Source: Sulfobacillus thermotolerans (GTDB taxonomy: Bacteria; Bacillota; Sulfobacillia; Sulfobacillales; Sulfobacillaceae). From it: a stretch of 64,000 bases of DNA. A model generated the notes under the pieces. That model made no database searches, was not told the origin of the DNA, and saw nothing but the letters and a program-made list of their open reading frames with translations. The number at the start of each line of letters is the position of its first letter. Position 1 is the stretch's first letter. A program made the translations under genes and the position numbers. This document shows positions 52,419 to 60,505 of this stretch, piece by piece. The stretch is from NCBI GenBank assembly GCA_002951815.1, contig CP019454.1:1364001-1428000 (forward strand), read 5' to 3'.

Positions 52419-53492
52419 ATGAATAACCGGGACTGGCTTATGGTGTGGCGCGAATATAAAGTCTGGATTGTTGGGGGAGTGGCCGCTGTGGTTATTGCCC
52501 TCATTGCATGGATCAGCATTCGTGCGCCACGATCGGCCGCCCCAGCGTTGCAAAACTTTCAGGTCGTTGGCTTCTATCAAAATTATAACCCAACAAGTGG
52601 ACACCCAGGGTCGGAGTCGTCTTTTGAACACCATGTGACGCAGTTGAGTACGGTAAGTCCCCGTTGGTTTCTCGTCGATCCGTCGGGCGCTGTGTCCGAT
52701 ATCGGCTATACCCCAAGTGTGGTGCGTCTTGCTCATGCCCATCACGTGCAGGTCGTTCCGCTGTTCAATAATGCGCAGGGTAGTGCGCAGGTCTTATACA
52801 GCGCTGCTGCGCGTACAAATGCCGTCAACAATATAGTAGCGTTGGTTAAGCAGGATCACTTAGATGGCGTTAATATCGATTTCGAACTGATTCCTGCATC
52901 GAGTCGCGGAGATCTTAGCATCTTTATCGCTCAACTCAGCAAACAACTCCATGCGATTCATAAAATTGTGGCCGTCTCCGTGTTTCCGCTCGTAGGAGTA
53001 CCGTCTTCGATTAATGGCGCCTATGACTACCGGCAACTGGGCGCGTCAGCCAATTACTTGGTCATCATGACTTACGACCATCACTATAGCGGGGGCCCTC
53101 CGGGACCGGTGGCGCCGTGGGAGTGGGTTAAACAAAATATGGATGCAGCACTTAAACTCGTCCCGGCGGACCACTTGATTTTAGCCATTGGCATGTATGG
53201 GTATGACTGGGTGGATAACGGGTCTGCAGGTCCTGCCACCACGGTGCCAGATGAGAGTGTACCGTCCCTTGAGCACGAATATGGGGTGACGTCTCGGTAT
53301 AATCCTTGGGACTCTCAAAATGTGTTGACCTATACTACGCGAGCAGGGGTCAAGCATATTGTTTACTACATGGGGAATCGATCGGCTCAAGCTCGTGTGC
53401 GATTAGCGCAATCTCGGCATTTAGCAGGTGTGGCGTTATGGCGGTTAGGATTTGAGTCACCCGGATTTTGGACGAAGATTCCAAGGGGGTAA
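52419..53492 (+). CDS. Membrane-anchored GH18-family protein (YaaH/chitinase-like)
   Basis: 357 residues: N-terminal helix (~12-32) then a GH18 TIM barrel. The active-site strand is LDGVNIDFELIP (DxxxxDxE; the acid is Glu), as in bacterial spore germination GH18 proteins with N-acetylglucosaminidase activity. LysM domains, common in YaaH, are absent. The ATG 52419 has AAAAGAGGG. The short spacing to the next gene suggests one transcript. Confidence 0.88.
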   Translation: MNNRDWLMVWREYKVWIVGGVAAVVIALIAWISIRAPRSAAPALQNFQVVGFYQNYNPTSGHPGSESSFEHHVTQLSTVSPRWFLVDPSGAVSDIGYTPSVVRLAHAHHVQVVPLFNNAQGSAQVLYSAAARTNAVNNIVALVKQDHLDGVNIDFELIPASSRGDLSIFIAQLSKQLHAIHKIVAVSVFPLVGVPSSINGAYDYRQLGASANYLVIMTYDHHYSGGPPGPVAPWEWVKQNMDAALKLVPADHLILAIGMYGYDWVDNGSAGPATTVPDESVPSLEHEYGVTSRYNPWDSQNVLTYTTRAGVKHIVYYMGNRSAQARVRLAQSRHLAGVALWRLGFESPGFWTKIPRG

Positions 53493-53497
53493 CAAGC

Positions 53498-54100
53498 CTG
53501 ACACAGGACCTCTGGGTATTGGGAGCGGGTATGCTCGTTGGCTTTCAGGGGGGAGCGGGCTTCTTTGAGCGGGGGCGTTTGTCCCACACTTTGTCCACTC
53601 TTTGGCTCTGGGGATTGGGCATGGTCGTGGTTGTGGTGCTATGGCAAACGACAGGAGATCGTGCCCCCGCCTCATTGCACGGCTGGTGGTTTGCGGCCGG
53701 TTGCATTTTAGTTTTTAAAGCCTTAGCCGATATTCAACGGCATCAAAGAATTTCCCATACCTTGTCCCATTTATGGGTTGAACCGCTCGAAGCCGTTGGC
53801 ACCCTGTGGGCCTTAGTCATCGGTTCGGGACAGGTATTGGCCGTTGTGACAGGATTTGTTGCCGGATTCGCCTTGCCGTTTGCGCTGCAAAATTGGATGA
53901 GCCCCTGGCACAGCGCACTGACGGTCTTGCGCACCATTACCTTAGGGGCCGTTGGTTTAGAAAATATTGTGGAAGCGTTAGCGCCGATGCGAGTGCACAT
54001 GGACCTCGAAGTTTTGTGGATGGTGCCGTGGCTCATTTGGTGGGAAGTTAGTGATTGGTTTTGGCGCGATTCCTCCACAACATGGCAATCCAAGCGATAA
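53498..54100 (+). CDS. Polytopic membrane protein, unknown (probable CTG start)
   Basis: 200 residues with about five hydrophobic helices and a Trp-rich end (VPWLIWWEVSDWFW). I know no family. AAGGGGGT lies in the last codons of the GH18 gene, and the codon at the correct distance is CTG 53498; TTG 53468 would give a 25-nt overlap without a site. The 3' end overlaps the convergent dedA by 53 nt. Confidence 0.6.
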   Translation: MTQDLWVLGAGMLVGFQGGAGFFERGRLSHTLSTLWLWGLGMVVVVVLWQTTGDRAPASLHGWWFAAGCILVFKALADIQRHQRISHTLSHLWVEPLEAVGTLWALVIGSGQVLAVVTGFVAGFALPFALQNWMSPWHSALTVLRTITLGAVGLENIVEALAPMRVHMDLEVLWMVPWLIWWEVSDWFWRDSSTTWQSKR

Positions 54101-54647
54101 ACAACACCACGACGACGGCACCAAAATATTGGGCTAAGTGGCCGATATTTTGCCAACGGTTGCCTAAAATATAGCCAATATAGGTAAATAAAATGGTCCA
54201 AGGCAGTGCCCCTAGCAAAGAAAAAAGGATGAATCGCCCTATTGGCATTTCCGCAACACCGGCTGGCAACGAGATATACGTGCGGATGCCGGGGAGCAAC
54301 CGCCCAAAAAATACGGCGCCATCACCATGGCGCTGAAACCAATGGTCCGCACGCTCTATTTGTTTTTGGTGTATGAGGACATAGCGGCCATATTTCTCTA
54401 TCAAAGGCCTGCCCCCGTACCGCGCGATCCAGTAGGCAAAAACTGCTCCAAAGAGCCCTCCGAGTAAACCTGCCAGCATAGCTTCCGTTAAGGTGGCGCG
54501 GTGGAGATAGACCAGATATCCGGCATACGGCAAGATAATCTCAGAAGGCACCGGGATGTATGCGCTTTCCAGAAACATGCCAATAAACACACCCATAATG
54601 CCTAAGGCAAGAATCCCATGGGTAACACTATGTAAAAGGGCCACCAC
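54048..54647 (-). CDS. DedA family membrane protein
   Basis: Second DedA in the window. FLESAYIPVPSEI, the GxxFG... YWIARYGGRPLIEKYGRY block and FFGRLLPGIRTYISLPAG are the family motifs; this one carries the GRxxPxxRTxxSxPAG sequence of the canonical DedA subgroup. GTG 54647 has AAAGGA nine bases before; a TTG at 54716 has no site. Function: probably lipid flipping. Confidence 0.88.
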   Translation of the reverse strand: MVALLHSVTHGILALGIMGVFIGMFLESAYIPVPSEIILPYAGYLVYLHRATLTEAMLAGLLGGLFGAVFAYWIARYGGRPLIEKYGRYVLIHQKQIERADHWFQRHGDGAVFFGRLLPGIRTYISLPAGVAEMPIGRFILFSLLGALPWTILFTYIGYILGNRWQNIGHLAQYFGAVVVVLFIAWIAMLWRNRAKTNH

Positions 54648-54985
54648 CGCATCTGTTCCTTTCTTCCTACCAACCGCAAGTCGGGATTCTCCCGAAGGCG
54701 GCTTGGTGGTTGTCAATTAGGCATTGTTCGTTCCCCACAACCCCGCGCGTATGCCACGGCAAAACGTCATAATAGGCGCCGGTGAAGGGCATTAGACTCA
54801 TGTCTCGCCCCCATTAGACCCCTTACACACTTAAGAGAGTCTTTGAGACATTATGATAATACCACACGCCGGAAGACAACTCCGGTGTCCACGTGCCGGG
54901 CGATCTTTTATCTGCTTTTCGCTCGGAATGCAGGCGAGCAGACACAACACGATGTCATGGCATCATTGCCCGGCGTATAAAGACC
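54648..54985. other. Gene-free region with inverted repeats
   Basis: 338 nt without a plausible gene. It lies between the 5' end of dedA and the 3' end of the nitrilase gene. Inverted repeats: ACGCCGGA with TCCGGTGT near 54877, and GCCGGGC near 54894 with GCCCGGC near 54978 enclosing an inner stem TCTGCT/AGCAGA. They could be the nitrilase operon terminator and leader structure for dedA. No known riboswitch was recognised. Confidence 0.4.
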
Positions 54986-55984
54986 TTAAAAGGGATGCTG
55001 CCAGGGACCCTTAGGAAGTTTCGGTTGACTTTTCTGGTACTCGTGCAACGCGTCTAAGTCGACATCGGCCATGACAATGCCCTCTCCGTACGCCGAGGAA
55101 GATTCAGCAACAATGCCAGTGTGGTCAGGGGTTAAAGCTGCTGGTAGATAAATGCCAGCTTTACCGCTTAAGGTAAAGCCGAATAGGGAACCTGTGCCCG
55201 CGCCTACAATCCCGCATACAGGCGTTTCTTGCACGCGCGCCCACGTGCCTCTTCGCGCTTTATGTTCGGAATAATGGGGTTCGGGATCGGCGATAGGAAC
55301 GGCGATGAGATCAGCACCCCGATGTCGTAGCATACGAAACGTCTCGAAATAAGTGGCATCATTGCATACGACCGTGTATAAGGACCAGGAGTTGGCGGTT
55401 TGGTTGACGAGGGATCCGGCGGTTACTCCCCAATCCTGTTCAAAAGCAAATAAGTGCATTTTGGGTTGTTCGGCCATGATATGGCCTTGATCCGAGATGA
55501 TTAGGGCCTGATTGACTAGCCGCTGGTTCCGGACCGTGAGTCCTGAACCCGCAACCGTAATAATCGCAAAATGGCGTGCCATATCTTGCATCACACGCTG
55601 CCAATGGTCATAGGCAATGGGTGCGAGAGTAGCAAGAGCCAAGGCTGTTTGGCTTGGATCAGGTGGACCTGGGGAGCGGGGCAGCCACCGTGCAATGATG
55701 CCAAGCAGAGGCAGTGACATATCTTCCGGGAATACGAGGATATCCGCTCTGGCTTGAGCCGCGGATTGAAAGATGGCATGAAGCCGCTTATGCCACAAAG
55801 ACGGTTCAGGCACGGCATCTAAAGAAAACTGAGCCGCGGCTATTCGCACTACAGGCCTCTCCTTTAGTCGAGGGAAGTCATGCCGTGGTGCTGTTAAAGG
55901 CGTCCAGGAACGTTGCAATGTACGGCGCAGGTGGCCAGCGAGTACGCGGAGATAGAGGTTTTTCACCCGATGGCCGATTGTCAT
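54986..55984 (-). CDS. Carbon-nitrogen hydrolase (nitrilase superfamily)
   Basis: 332 residues. The Glu87-Lys175-Cys207 triad is visible (VFPEDM, AEQPKMHLF, VVCNDATYFE), so it should hydrolyse a C-N bond (amide or nitrile). The start is the ATG in an ATGA overlap with the gene upstream; a longer frame to 56206 overlaps that gene. Last gene of a three-gene unit headed by niaR, which suggests a role in NAD/nicotinate metabolism, for instance an amidase on nicotinamide-type compounds; this is inference. Confidence 0.9.
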   Translation of the reverse strand: MTIGHRVKNLYLRVLAGHLRRTLQRSWTPLTAPRHDFPRLKERPVVRIAAAQFSLDAVPEPSLWHKRLHAIFQSAAQARADILVFPEDMSLPLLGIIARWLPRSPGPPDPSQTALALATLAPIAYDHWQRVMQDMARHFAIITVAGSGLTVRNQRLVNQALIISDQGHIMAEQPKMHLFAFEQDWGVTAGSLVNQTANSWSLYTVVCNDATYFETFRMLRHRGADLIAVPIADPEPHYSEHKARRGTWARVQETPVCGIVGAGTGSLFGFTLSGKAGIYLPAALTPDHTGIVAESSSAYGEGIVMADVDLDALHEYQKSQPKLPKGPWQHPF

Positions 55985-56568
55985 GGGGCAATCCACCAGT
56001 GCGTGCGGTAGAGATCGGGGCGCCGCCGTTGCCACAGGGGATAGCGTTCTCGAACCTCGAACACCTGAGACCATTCCCATTGGACATGGGAAGAGACGGC
56101 CGGAATAAATCCGGTGGTCGTGGGGTCCATTTCGCAGGGAACAAGAAGACCGGGGTGCGGCCACCACGTCAACGCCACGACTTGATTTTGCTGGACCTCT
56201 CGCCACAACCCGCTGCGGTAATCAGCGCGTGGAGCTTCCCCAACGACAAGGAAGAGCATGGCCCCATGATGAGCGAAATACCGACTGATTTCAGGAAATT
56301 GAAGGTGTGATTCAGCCATTAATGCGACAGACTGTTGGTGCCATTCCACGAGGAGCGGCAAGTTCGTCATGGGCTCGTGGCGCCATGTGTCGTCTTTGAT
56401 CCAAAACATCTGCTGGTCGTCCTCTATAAATAGACCCCGCTGTTCAAGAGGCCAAGGAGCCGAGATATCCGGGCAACCACGCCCCATTATCCACGCGTCA
56501 GAAGGGATTAAGGGCTCATAGAGTGCTGTGTCGAGAAAATACGCGTGTGGCATAACGTGCTCCATCAA
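55981..56568 (-). CDS. Nitrilase-like protein lacking the catalytic Cys (pseudoenzyme candidate)
   Basis: 195 residues. It resembles the C-terminal two thirds of a nitrilase: MFWIKDD (with a Lys58 where the catalytic Lys lies), ALMAESHLQFPEISRYFAHH where active enzymes have CyDxxFPExxR, and EVRERYPLWQRRRPDLY like a nitrilase C-terminus. The Cys position is Glu86, and the part with the catalytic Glu is absent, so it cannot be a normal nitrilase. ATGA overlaps on both sides tie it to niaR and the intact nitrilase. It may form a mixed complex with that enzyme. Confidence 0.65.
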   Translation of the reverse strand: MMEHVMPHAYFLDTALYEPLIPSDAWIMGRGCPDISAPWPLEQRGLFIEDDQQMFWIKDDTWRHEPMTNLPLLVEWHQQSVALMAESHLQFPEISRYFAHHGAMLFLVVGEAPRADYRSGLWREVQQNQVVALTWWPHPGLLVPCEMDPTTTGFIPAVSSHVQWEWSQVFEVRERYPLWQRRRPDLYRTHWWIAP

Positions 56569-57083
56569 CTGGGTTGCAATAAAATATGGATAGTTTGTAA
56601 TGCGTGTTTGGCGCGGGCGATGTTGTCCGGCGTGCCCTCGACCGTATGCAGGTGGACTCCATCCGTTAACTGAGACAGCAGGGCGGCACCTTGTGACTGC
56701 ATCGTTTGTAGGAAATTGTCCACGTCGTCGGACGAGGTTAAATTCAAGTTGCCTACGAGCTCACCGTATAGGGGATGGGCGACAATGACATTAAGCACCG
56801 TGACATGATGCGAAACCAGGGTGAGGAGCTCCTGTCGAACAATATGGGGGTCATCAGAGTGTTTGACTGCTAGCACTTGCCGAATACTGCCCGAAGGCTT
56901 TTCCCAAATCATATACCCCCGCGGGGTGGAGATGATGGGATGTCCTTCCGCGCGTAATAAGGCAATGTCTTGCACGACCACTTGACGGCTGACCCCTAAT
57001 GTCTGAGACAGCTCATGTCCCGCAATGGGCGTGGTACCGTTTAAATGGGCTTTAAGCCATGCCCGGCGTTCACTTCCAGTCAT
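56565..57083 (-). CDS. niaR: NiaR-type nicotinate-responsive repressor (HTH plus 3H domain)
   Basis: 172 residues. An HTH_11 domain (TPIAGHELSQTLGVSRQVVV) and the 3H domain with conserved His75 (VKHSDDP), Glu85, His103 (AHPLYGE), His144 and His146 (DGVHLHTVE). NiaR represses NAD synthesis or niacin uptake genes when nicotinate is present. First gene of the operon; ATGA overlap with the next. Divergent from the ppx-like gene with 84 nt between. Confidence 0.93.
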   Translation of the reverse strand: MTGSERRAWLKAHLNGTTPIAGHELSQTLGVSRQVVVQDIALLRAEGHPIISTPRGYMIWEKPSGSIRQVLAVKHSDDPHIVRQELLTLVSHHVTVLNVIVAHPLYGELVGNLNLTSSDDVDNFLQTMQSQGAALLSQLTDGVHLHTVEGTPDNIARAKHALQTIHILLQPS

Positions 57084-57167
57084 ACCCTATACCTGCCTTC
57101 CGAAGATAATTTGTTATAATACTGACACATTGGCGTAGTCTGAGCAATTTTTTTAAAGGGTGACAAT

Positions 57168-57908
57168 ATGCAAAGGGTAGCCGCAATGAAGATCGGGTCA
57201 ACGAGTACGAGTTTGTTAATTGCAACAGATCTGTCTCATGTGCTCATGCGCCAACAACGGTTGGTTAATATGTTTGCGGACGACCGAGAAGATGCATTAG
57301 CTGAAGTGATCACGTCTTTTACTGATAGCGCCCGCCAAACACAGTGCCATGTGATGATCGCGGCCGGGGGAGAAGCGATGCGGCGCCATCCGGATCTTGC
57401 GGTTTTAGTGAGAAAGGCGGGTTGGGATTATCATGAGGTGAGCGGTTGGCAAGAAGCTCGATTGACATGGATGGCCGTCAAAGATGCCGTCCCCCAGATG
57501 GAGTGGATTGTGGATATTGGGGGAGGCAGCACGGAATTCGCCTCGTCATCGGAGGCGTTTAGCGTTCCCGTTGGTGCCGTGCGGCAAGAATCGGTAACAT
57601 GGCCAGCCGTGGGGCGTATTCAGCACCCGGTGCTGATAGGGGGAACGGCGCAAGTCTTATCCCAGATGGTGCGAACGAACGTCATTTACGTCTCGCAGGT
57701 TGAGGCGTTATTAGCCGAATTGGCCGCGTATCCGGAACGTCTTTCGACGCTAGATGCCCTGCGTCGTCAAATTTTTCCCCAAGGATTGCAATTGGTGCGG
57801 CAACTGTTTTCAGTCTATGGATGGGATTACGTGACGTTTCATCCCCGGGGTTTTCTTGAAGGATTATGGTTAGCCGCCCATGGTGAGAGTGAGGGGTTTG
57901 CCTGGTGA
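57168..57908 (+). CDS. Ppx/GppA-like phosphatase, single-domain-size
   Basis: 246 residues of the actin-fold Ppx/GppA family: MKIGSTSTSLLIA, AAGGEAMRRH and DIGGGSTEF are the nucleotide/phosphate motifs. It is shorter than Ppx (~500 residues) but matches the two-lobe core. Starts ATG after AAAGGG. Its stop overlaps mutS by GTGA, so it is cotranscribed with repair genes. Substrate (polyphosphate or pppGpp) is not decided. Confidence 0.83.
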   Translation: MQRVAAMKIGSTSTSLLIATDLSHVLMRQQRLVNMFADDREDALAEVITSFTDSARQTQCHVMIAAGGEAMRRHPDLAVLVRKAGWDYHEVSGWQEARLTWMAVKDAVPQMEWIVDIGGGSTEFASSSEAFSVPVGAVRQESVTWPAVGRIQHPVLIGGTAQVLSQMVRTNVIYVSQVEALLAELAAYPERLSTLDALRRQIFPQGLQLVRQLFSVYGWDYVTFHPRGFLEGLWLAAHGESEGFAW

Positions 57909-60505
57909 ACCGCGTGAAAACCACGCCTATGCAAGAACAATATCAACGATTGAAAAAAGAACATCCTCAGGCCTTGCTCTTTTTTAGACTGGGGGATTTT
58001 TACGAGTTGTTTGGTGACGATGCCACCGTGGCGGCGCCGATTTTGGATGTGCAACTCACTACGCGCGACAAAGTCACGCCGATGTGTGGGGTGCCCTATC
58101 ATGCGGTGGATCAATACCTTAAGCGCCTCATTGATGCCGGATTTACCGTGGCGATTGCGGAACAGACGGAAGATCCCAAGCAGGCTAAGGGATTGGTTGA
58201 GCGCCAAATTATCCGTGTGGTGTCGCCGGGGACGTACATTGGCGAAAACGATCAAACTCCTGCACGTCTTGCCGTGATTTATGCCACCAAGAAAGAATGG
58301 GCCTTGGCCGTGGCGGAACTCGCGACAGGTACTATATACCTAAGCGAACAGCGTATGGGGCGCTTGGCGGCGGAACAGGTCACGGAACAGTGGGCGCATT
58401 GGAGACCCCAGGAGTATTTGTCGAATTGGCCCGAACCACTCACCTTATCCGGCCATTTAATCGAGTCTGCTCCATGGTTTGCTTTGGTGCCTAACCGCCG
58501 CGAACAAGAAGCCTTCTTGGCTGCGAAGCTGGGGACCCAGACCCTAAGTGGGTGGGGGCTTGCTGAGCATGAAGCCGCTCAGGCCGCGGTTTACGTTTTA
58601 TGGCGCTATGTTACGCGGTTAGAGCGCCAAGACCCTATTCATCTTAGCTACATTGCGTGGATTAAGCCTGGTGATACCATGGCCGTGAGTGCTCGTACGC
58701 TCCGCCAGCTCAACGTGTTCAGCGACAATGGGCCTAGCCTGTTGTCCGTGCTTGACAAGACTTGTACGCCCATGGGCAAACGTCAACTGATGGCGTGGTT
58801 GGAACGTCCGTTGGCCTCCTTAATCCGTATTCAGAAACGTCAACGCGCTATTGCGGGTTGGATGGACAAACCGCTCATTCGCGATGCTCTACGCCAACAA
58901 ATTCGGCCCATCGGGGATTTGGCCAAGCGCGTTTCGCGCGTTGCATTAGGGCTGGCTTCGCCTAAGGACTTGATTGCTATTCGGACGGGCTTGCAACAAG
59001 TACAAGCCGTGTATCAAATAATCCAGCCACTACCAAGCGACTTCCAAGGGGAAGTGGCTAGACCCGGTGAGCGGGGCGTAAGTGAGATTCTCACCCACAT
59101 GGCCATTTTGCATGACGACCCTCCTGTGAAATGGGACGAAGGCGGCCTCATTCGCGAGGGTGCCGATGCCCGCATTGATCGCTACCGGGCTTTGTTAAGC
59201 CATCAACGCGAGGCATTAGCCCAGCTAGAGCAGTCGGAACGAGAACGCTCTGGGATTAAATCGCTCAAGGTTGGCTACCATCGTACCTTTGGGTATTATT
59301 TGGAAGTGAGTCATGGGCAAGCCCATAAGGTACCAGATGATTGGCGTCGTCGCCAGACCATGGCCAATGCTGAGCGATTTACTAGCGATAGCTTGTTGGA
59401 GTTAGAGCGCACGATTGTGGAAGCGGAGACGGAGTTGAAGACCTATGAATACCAAAAAGCGAGCGAGGTACTGGCAACGATCCGCGAGGCGAGCGCCTTA
59501 CTGAATGACGTAGCTCGGTGGCTGGGTGAGATGGATGCCTTGACGGCTCTGGCTGAAGTATCTGTGCAGCGTCATTACTACTTACCGCAATGGAATGACG
59601 ATGCGCAAGATCGTCATCTGAAGTTGAACGGATTGCGCCATCCGGTATTAGAGACCTTTACGCAGCATTTTGTGCCGACTCATGTGGAATTTCCTGACAG
59701 CTTGCGGCTGGCGTTAATCACCGGGCCTAATATGGGCGGGAAGTCAACATTTATGCGCGCGGTTGCTCTCAATGTGCTCCTGGCCCACATAGGGGCACCC
59801 GTGGCGTGCAAGGAGATGCAGCTGCCATTGTTTACGGGCCTCTATACACGTATCGGGGCCGACGACGATATATACCGGGGACAAAGTACGTTTATGGTGG
59901 AAATGGAAGAAATGGCTTGGATTTTACGGCAGAGTCAGCGTGACAGTCTGGTGATTTTAGACGAATTGGGTCGCGGTACGTCGACGTTTGATGGGATGGC
60001 TATTGCGCAAGCCGTGGCGGAACGACTATCCGCAGAACCCAGCCCGTTGACACTATTCGCGACGCATTATCACGAATTAACGCGCCTAGCCGAGACACGT
60101 GAGCGGGTCAGCAATTTGTCTGTGGAAGTGGCGCATGACGCATTAAGCGGTCAACTTGTGTTTACACACCGTGTTATCACAGGCGCTGCGTCGCGGTCTT
60201 ATGGGGTAGAAGTAGCGGAGCTTGCGGGACTGCCGAAGACGCTTTTGACCCGTGCGCGGCATTTGTTGGCGCAATGGGAAGAACATAGTCGGGAATTGAC
60301 CGAACCGTTGCAGCAGGTCACCTGGTTTCAACCCGACCCGATGGGAGAAGAATTACTGACGGCCCTCGCCGCTATAGACCCCGATGACCTTTCTCCGCGG
60401 GAAGCGTGGGCGTGGATTACGGACTGGCTCGAACGTATTCGGAGGGCGCGGCAGAAAGGAGTAGAAGGTGGGGCGGATACATATTCTGGACGCGCTAGTC
60501 GCTGA
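57905..60505 (+). CDS. mutS: DNA mismatch repair protein MutS
   Basis: 866 residues. The mismatch-reading Phe-x-Glu (FFRLGDFYELF) is near the start; connector, lever and clamp domains follow, then the ABC ATPase with Walker A GPNMGGKS (607-614), Walker B (VILDELGRGTSTFDG) and FATHYHELT. GTG start in the stop of ppx (GTGA). Confidence 0.97.
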   Translation: MNRVKTTPMQEQYQRLKKEHPQALLFFRLGDFYELFGDDATVAAPILDVQLTTRDKVTPMCGVPYHAVDQYLKRLIDAGFTVAIAEQTEDPKQAKGLVERQIIRVVSPGTYIGENDQTPARLAVIYATKKEWALAVAELATGTIYLSEQRMGRLAAEQVTEQWAHWRPQEYLSNWPEPLTLSGHLIESAPWFALVPNRREQEAFLAAKLGTQTLSGWGLAEHEAAQAAVYVLWRYVTRLERQDPIHLSYIAWIKPGDTMAVSARTLRQLNVFSDNGPSLLSVLDKTCTPMGKRQLMAWLERPLASLIRIQKRQRAIAGWMDKPLIRDALRQQIRPIGDLAKRVSRVALGLASPKDLIAIRTGLQQVQAVYQIIQPLPSDFQGEVARPGERGVSEILTHMAILHDDPPVKWDEGGLIREGADARIDRYRALLSHQREALAQLEQSERERSGIKSLKVGYHRTFGYYLEVSHGQAHKVPDDWRRRQTMANAERFTSDSLLELERTIVEAETELKTYEYQKASEVLATIREASALLNDVARWLGEMDALTALAEVSVQRHYYLPQWNDDAQDRHLKLNGLRHPVLETFTQHFVPTHVEFPDSLRLALITGPNMGGKSTFMRAVALNVLLAHIGAPVACKEMQLPLFTGLYTRIGADDDIYRGQSTFMVEMEEMAWILRQSQRDSLVILDELGRGTSTFDGMAIAQAVAERLSAEPSPLTLFATHYHELTRLAETRERVSNLSVEVAHDALSGQLVFTHRVITGAASRSYGVEVAELAGLPKTLLTRARHLLAQWEEHSRELTEPLQQVTWFQPDPMGEELLTALAAIDPDDLSPREAWAWITDWLERIRRARQKGVEGGADTYSGRASR

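Noticed and set aside
54717-54985. Known riboswitch ahead of dedA
   Set aside because: I looked for Mn (yybP-ykoY), preQ1, TPP and similar cores but could not match any conserved core.
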